Shown: one piece after another, positions 62,148-64,000 of the stretch | Numbering within the stretch: position 1 is the stretch's first letter | How the letters are laid out: the number at the start of each line of letters is the position of its first letter | Assembly: GCA_903840165.1 (NCBI GenBank) | Contig: CAIMEY010000030.1 | Location: 1 to 64,000, forward strand | From: an uncultured Myxococcales bacterium | GTDB taxonomy: Bacteria > Myxococcota_A > UBA9042 | Direction: 5' to 3' | DNA: 64,000 nt | Program-made: the position numbers and the translations under genes | Notes under the pieces: model-generated | What the model saw: only the letters and a program-made list of their open reading frames with translations | Databases searched by the model: none | Told to the model about the DNA's origin: nothing

Positions 62148-64000
62148 CTATGGACCGTCCGCATGGGAATTATCGATAGAAATCTTATAGGTATCGCAGG
62201 TCGCCGGCATGTCTGGCTTGCGGTAGATGCGCACAAAGAATTCCGAAGTGTTGTCGGTACAGATGTTCATCCCCGGCACGCCCGGCTCCTTGGTGCACTT
62301 GCATTCGCCGCCGACTTCCGGGGCCGGCGAAACCACAACTGTGCCTGTCGTAACGCCATTTTGGTGTTGAGGGCCATAGGGCGGCTGTCCGCCAAAGGAC
62401 ACGTTCCAGCCCACATCGGTATCGATCTGCGTGCACAACTGCTGCGCCGCGCCACAGGAGCCCCGGTAGAAGTCCATGACGAACTGTTGCCCGGGATTAC
62501 TGAGGAATTTCACGCGCACATCAAACTGGTCGCAGGCGCCGCCGTCGTCGGGCTGATCGACCGCCTTGAAGGCGTACCAGTCGCCGTCTTCGCCCGGCAT
62601 CACGTTGCCCGACAACAGGATGGAAGCCGCGGCACCGTCCGGCACTTCGCCTTGGTCGATGGGCGCTGCGCACTGGCCGCCGACGATGCCGTAGTTGCTG
62701 TCGGCCTGGCATTCGCAGCCCGTGTCGTAACTGCCGTCAACGTCAAACAAACCCTTCTTGCAGCCGCCAATGACGCACTTGCCGCCGGTGCACGCCGCGA
62801 CGCTGCCGTCGGTCAGGGCTGGGCAGGACTTGGGCGCATCGCCGTCGTCGGTCAGGCCGTTGCAGTCGTCATCGACATTGTTGCAGATTTCGACGGCGCC
62901 GGGGTGGACAGCCTTGTTGTTGTCATCGCAATCGCCACTCTTGTCTGTGACATAGAGCGAGTTAGCTGCGCAAAGGCACTTGCTATCGGTGGCTGGCCCG
63001 TACGTGTCGCCATCCACGTCGAGGTAGAACAACGTGCAGCCCTGGGCCCCTTCCTCGTCGATCTTGGCGTTGCAGTTATTGTCAATATTATCACAAACTT
63101 CCACGACGCCAGGATGGACATCGGGGTTGGTGTCGTCGCAATCGCCGGCCTGTTCGATCCAGTCCTTGGAGGCCTTGGACGGGCACAGGCACGCGGAATC
63201 GCCAGGATCGCCAAAGCCGTCGCCGTCTTTGTCTTTGTAATAGATCTTGCAGCCTTTGGCGCCTGCTTCGTCCGTCTGACCATTGCAGTTGTTGTCGATG
63301 TTGTCACAGATCTCATCGGCACCGGGGTGGATCGACGCAACAAGGTCATTACAATCGCCGCCTTTGGCGCTGTAGCCAATCCCCGGCGAGGTGCACAGAC
63401 ACGCGCCTTGGCCCAGGCCATAGCCATCGAGGTCTTTGTCGGCAAAGTAGACCGTGCAACCGACCGCGCCATCCTCATCGGTTTGTCCATTGCAATTGTT
63501 GTCGATTCCGTCGCCGCACGCTTCTGCTTCCGGGGCCGAGGCCGTGCACAAGGTCAGCCCGGCGTCGATACAGCTGCGCGTGGCGGTGCATGTACCAAAC
63601 TCGTTGGTTTTGCTACATTCTGTGGTTACTTGCAGCGCGGTCCAGGACGGCAAACAACTGCAATCGCCGCTATCTGGCACGCATTGCTGTGCAGTAATCG
63701 TCTGGGCTCCGGGCAACTCCACAGTTTTGCAGGAATATCCCGCCTTACAGGACCCGCCCACCGCGCAGGAAACGCCGCAAAAGGACCCGTTGACAAAGCC
63801 CGTGGCGGTGACGTTGGGCACGCACAAGTTCTGGCCGCTATCTGAGCCCAGAGCCTTGCAATCATCATGTGTTTTGCAGGGTTTACAGAGATTGGTGTAG
63901 GTCGGCACGCACAAGTAGGTCAAGTCCGAGGTGCCGGCGGCCTGCACGCACTTCCAGTCGGTTGGACAGACAGAAGTACATGTTTTTGTGCAAACTTTCC
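62148..64000 (-). CDS. MopE-like protein with putative metal-binding repeats (partial, runs off right edge)
   Basis: At least 617 residues; the frame is open through the right edge of the window, so the start is missing. Cys-rich units at the N side (CKTHDDCKALGS, CAVGGSCKAGYSC) are followed by four repeats of the type EICDNIDNNCNGQTDE, IDNNC, and KDKDGDGFGDP, GDCDDTNP, the putative metal-binding motif described from MopE. It then has a domain with DGDWYAFKAV and FDVRVKFLSNPGQQFVMDF, and ends DNSHADGP. This is a secreted multi-domain protein, likely calcium or metal binding. No membrane anchor is seen in the visible part. The visible GTG at 63945-63947 is internal, not the start. Confidence 0.87.
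   Translation of the reverse strand, partial: KVCTKTCTSVCPTDWKCVQAAGTSDLTYLCVPTYTNLCKPCKTHDDCKALGSDSGQNLCVPNVTATGFVNGSFCGVSCAVGGSCKAGYSCKTVELPGAQTITAQQCVPDSGDCSCLPSWTALQVTTECSKTNEFGTCTATRSCIDAGLTLCTASAPEAEACGDGIDNNCNGQTDEDGAVGCTVYFADKDLDGYGLGQGACLCTSPGIGYSAKGGDCNDLVASIHPGADEICDNIDNNCNGQTDEAGAKGCKIYYKDKDGDGFGDPGDSACLCPSKASKDWIEQAGDCDDTNPDVHPGVVEVCDNIDNNCNAKIDEEGAQGCTLFYLDVDGDTYGPATDSKCLCAANSLYVTDKSGDCDDNNKAVHPGAVEICNNVDDDCNGLTDDGDAPKSCPALTDGSVAACTGGKCVIGGCKKGLFDVDGSYDTGCECQADSNYGIVGGQCAAPIDQGEVPDGAAASILLSGNVMPGEDGDWYAFKAVDQPDDGGACDQFDVRVKFLSNPGQQFVMDFYRGSCGAAQQLCTQIDTDVGWNVSFGGQPPYGPQHQNGVTTGTVVVSPAPEVGGECKCTKEPGVPGMNICTDNTSEFFVRIYRKPDMPATCDTYKISIDNSHADGP

Noticed and set aside
62163-63845. 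560-aa plus-strand frame antisense to the MopE-like gene
   Set aside because: Shadow of the repeat-rich minus-strand gene: its sequence is compositionally odd (Val/Ala/Asp runs) and has no domain.

Overview
This is a GC-rich window from a Gram-negative bacterium, most likely a myxobacterium-like lineage (Myxococcota or a related former deltaproteobacterial group). The evidence is indirect. Many proteins are lipoproteins with an outer-membrane style lipobox. There is a Ser/Thr kinase with a PEGA tail, a protein with MopE-type metal-binding repeats, a very long Asp/Gly-rich thrombospondin type 3 repeat protein carrying a MYXO-CTERM-like segment, an ECF sigma/anti-sigma operon and a TolQ/TolR/TonB-like operon. 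No rRNA, tRNA, CRISPR array, phage, plasmid or insertion sequence was recognised. The window looks like ordinary chromosome with lineage-specific secreted-protein loci in between. All assignments are from reading the sequence; no database was searched.

Left part (1-12489). After the tail of an unknown gene and a clear terminator comes a five-gene plus-strand operon for a molybdenum hydroxylase of the xanthine dehydrogenase family: Mo subunit, 2Fe-2S subunit, FAD subunit, XdhC-type maturation factor and MobA/MocA-type nucleotidyltransferase. The last four are joined by 4-bp start/stop overlaps. It faces a WYL regulator. A minus-strand operon follows: TTG-started ECF sigma factor, zinc-finger anti-sigma factor with a long periplasmic part, and two proteins of unknown function. 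Then come a metallo-beta-lactamase-fold lipoprotein and a small GlsB/YeaQ-like membrane protein.

Middle (12608-38845). alaS and a nitronate monooxygenase-like flavoprotein lie on the minus strand. Next is an envelope operon: a large lipoprotein, a large metzincin-type protease lipoprotein and a beta-barrel-like protein. It is followed by a TolQ/TolR/TonB-like operon, panB and panC, a DUF58 protein with an unknown partner, an amidase coupled to a small secreted protein, and a minus-strand operon of L,D-transpeptidase, a 99-aa protein and a PEGA-domain Ser/Thr kinase. A small FliA-like sigma factor follows.

Right part (38846-64000). A gene-poor stretch holds one striking small gene: a peptide with a 62-residue leader-like region, then HCS and fifteen HGS triplets ending in Trp. 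Ser and Gly codons vary between repeats while the residues do not. This is the best candidate for something undescribed. It is followed by purine nucleoside phosphorylase, cytidine deaminase, the lysine 5,6-aminomutase pair kamD/kamE, a SpoIID/LytB-domain protein, aroC, a lipoprotein, an HD-domain protein and a COG2509-like flavoprotein. The 2-kb-codon TSP3 protein then continues in frame, through an internal sorting-signal-like segment, into a beta-barrel-like domain. The window ends with an unknown protein, dtd, an alpha/beta hydrolase, a Cys-rich lipoprotein and a MopE-like protein that runs off the right edge.
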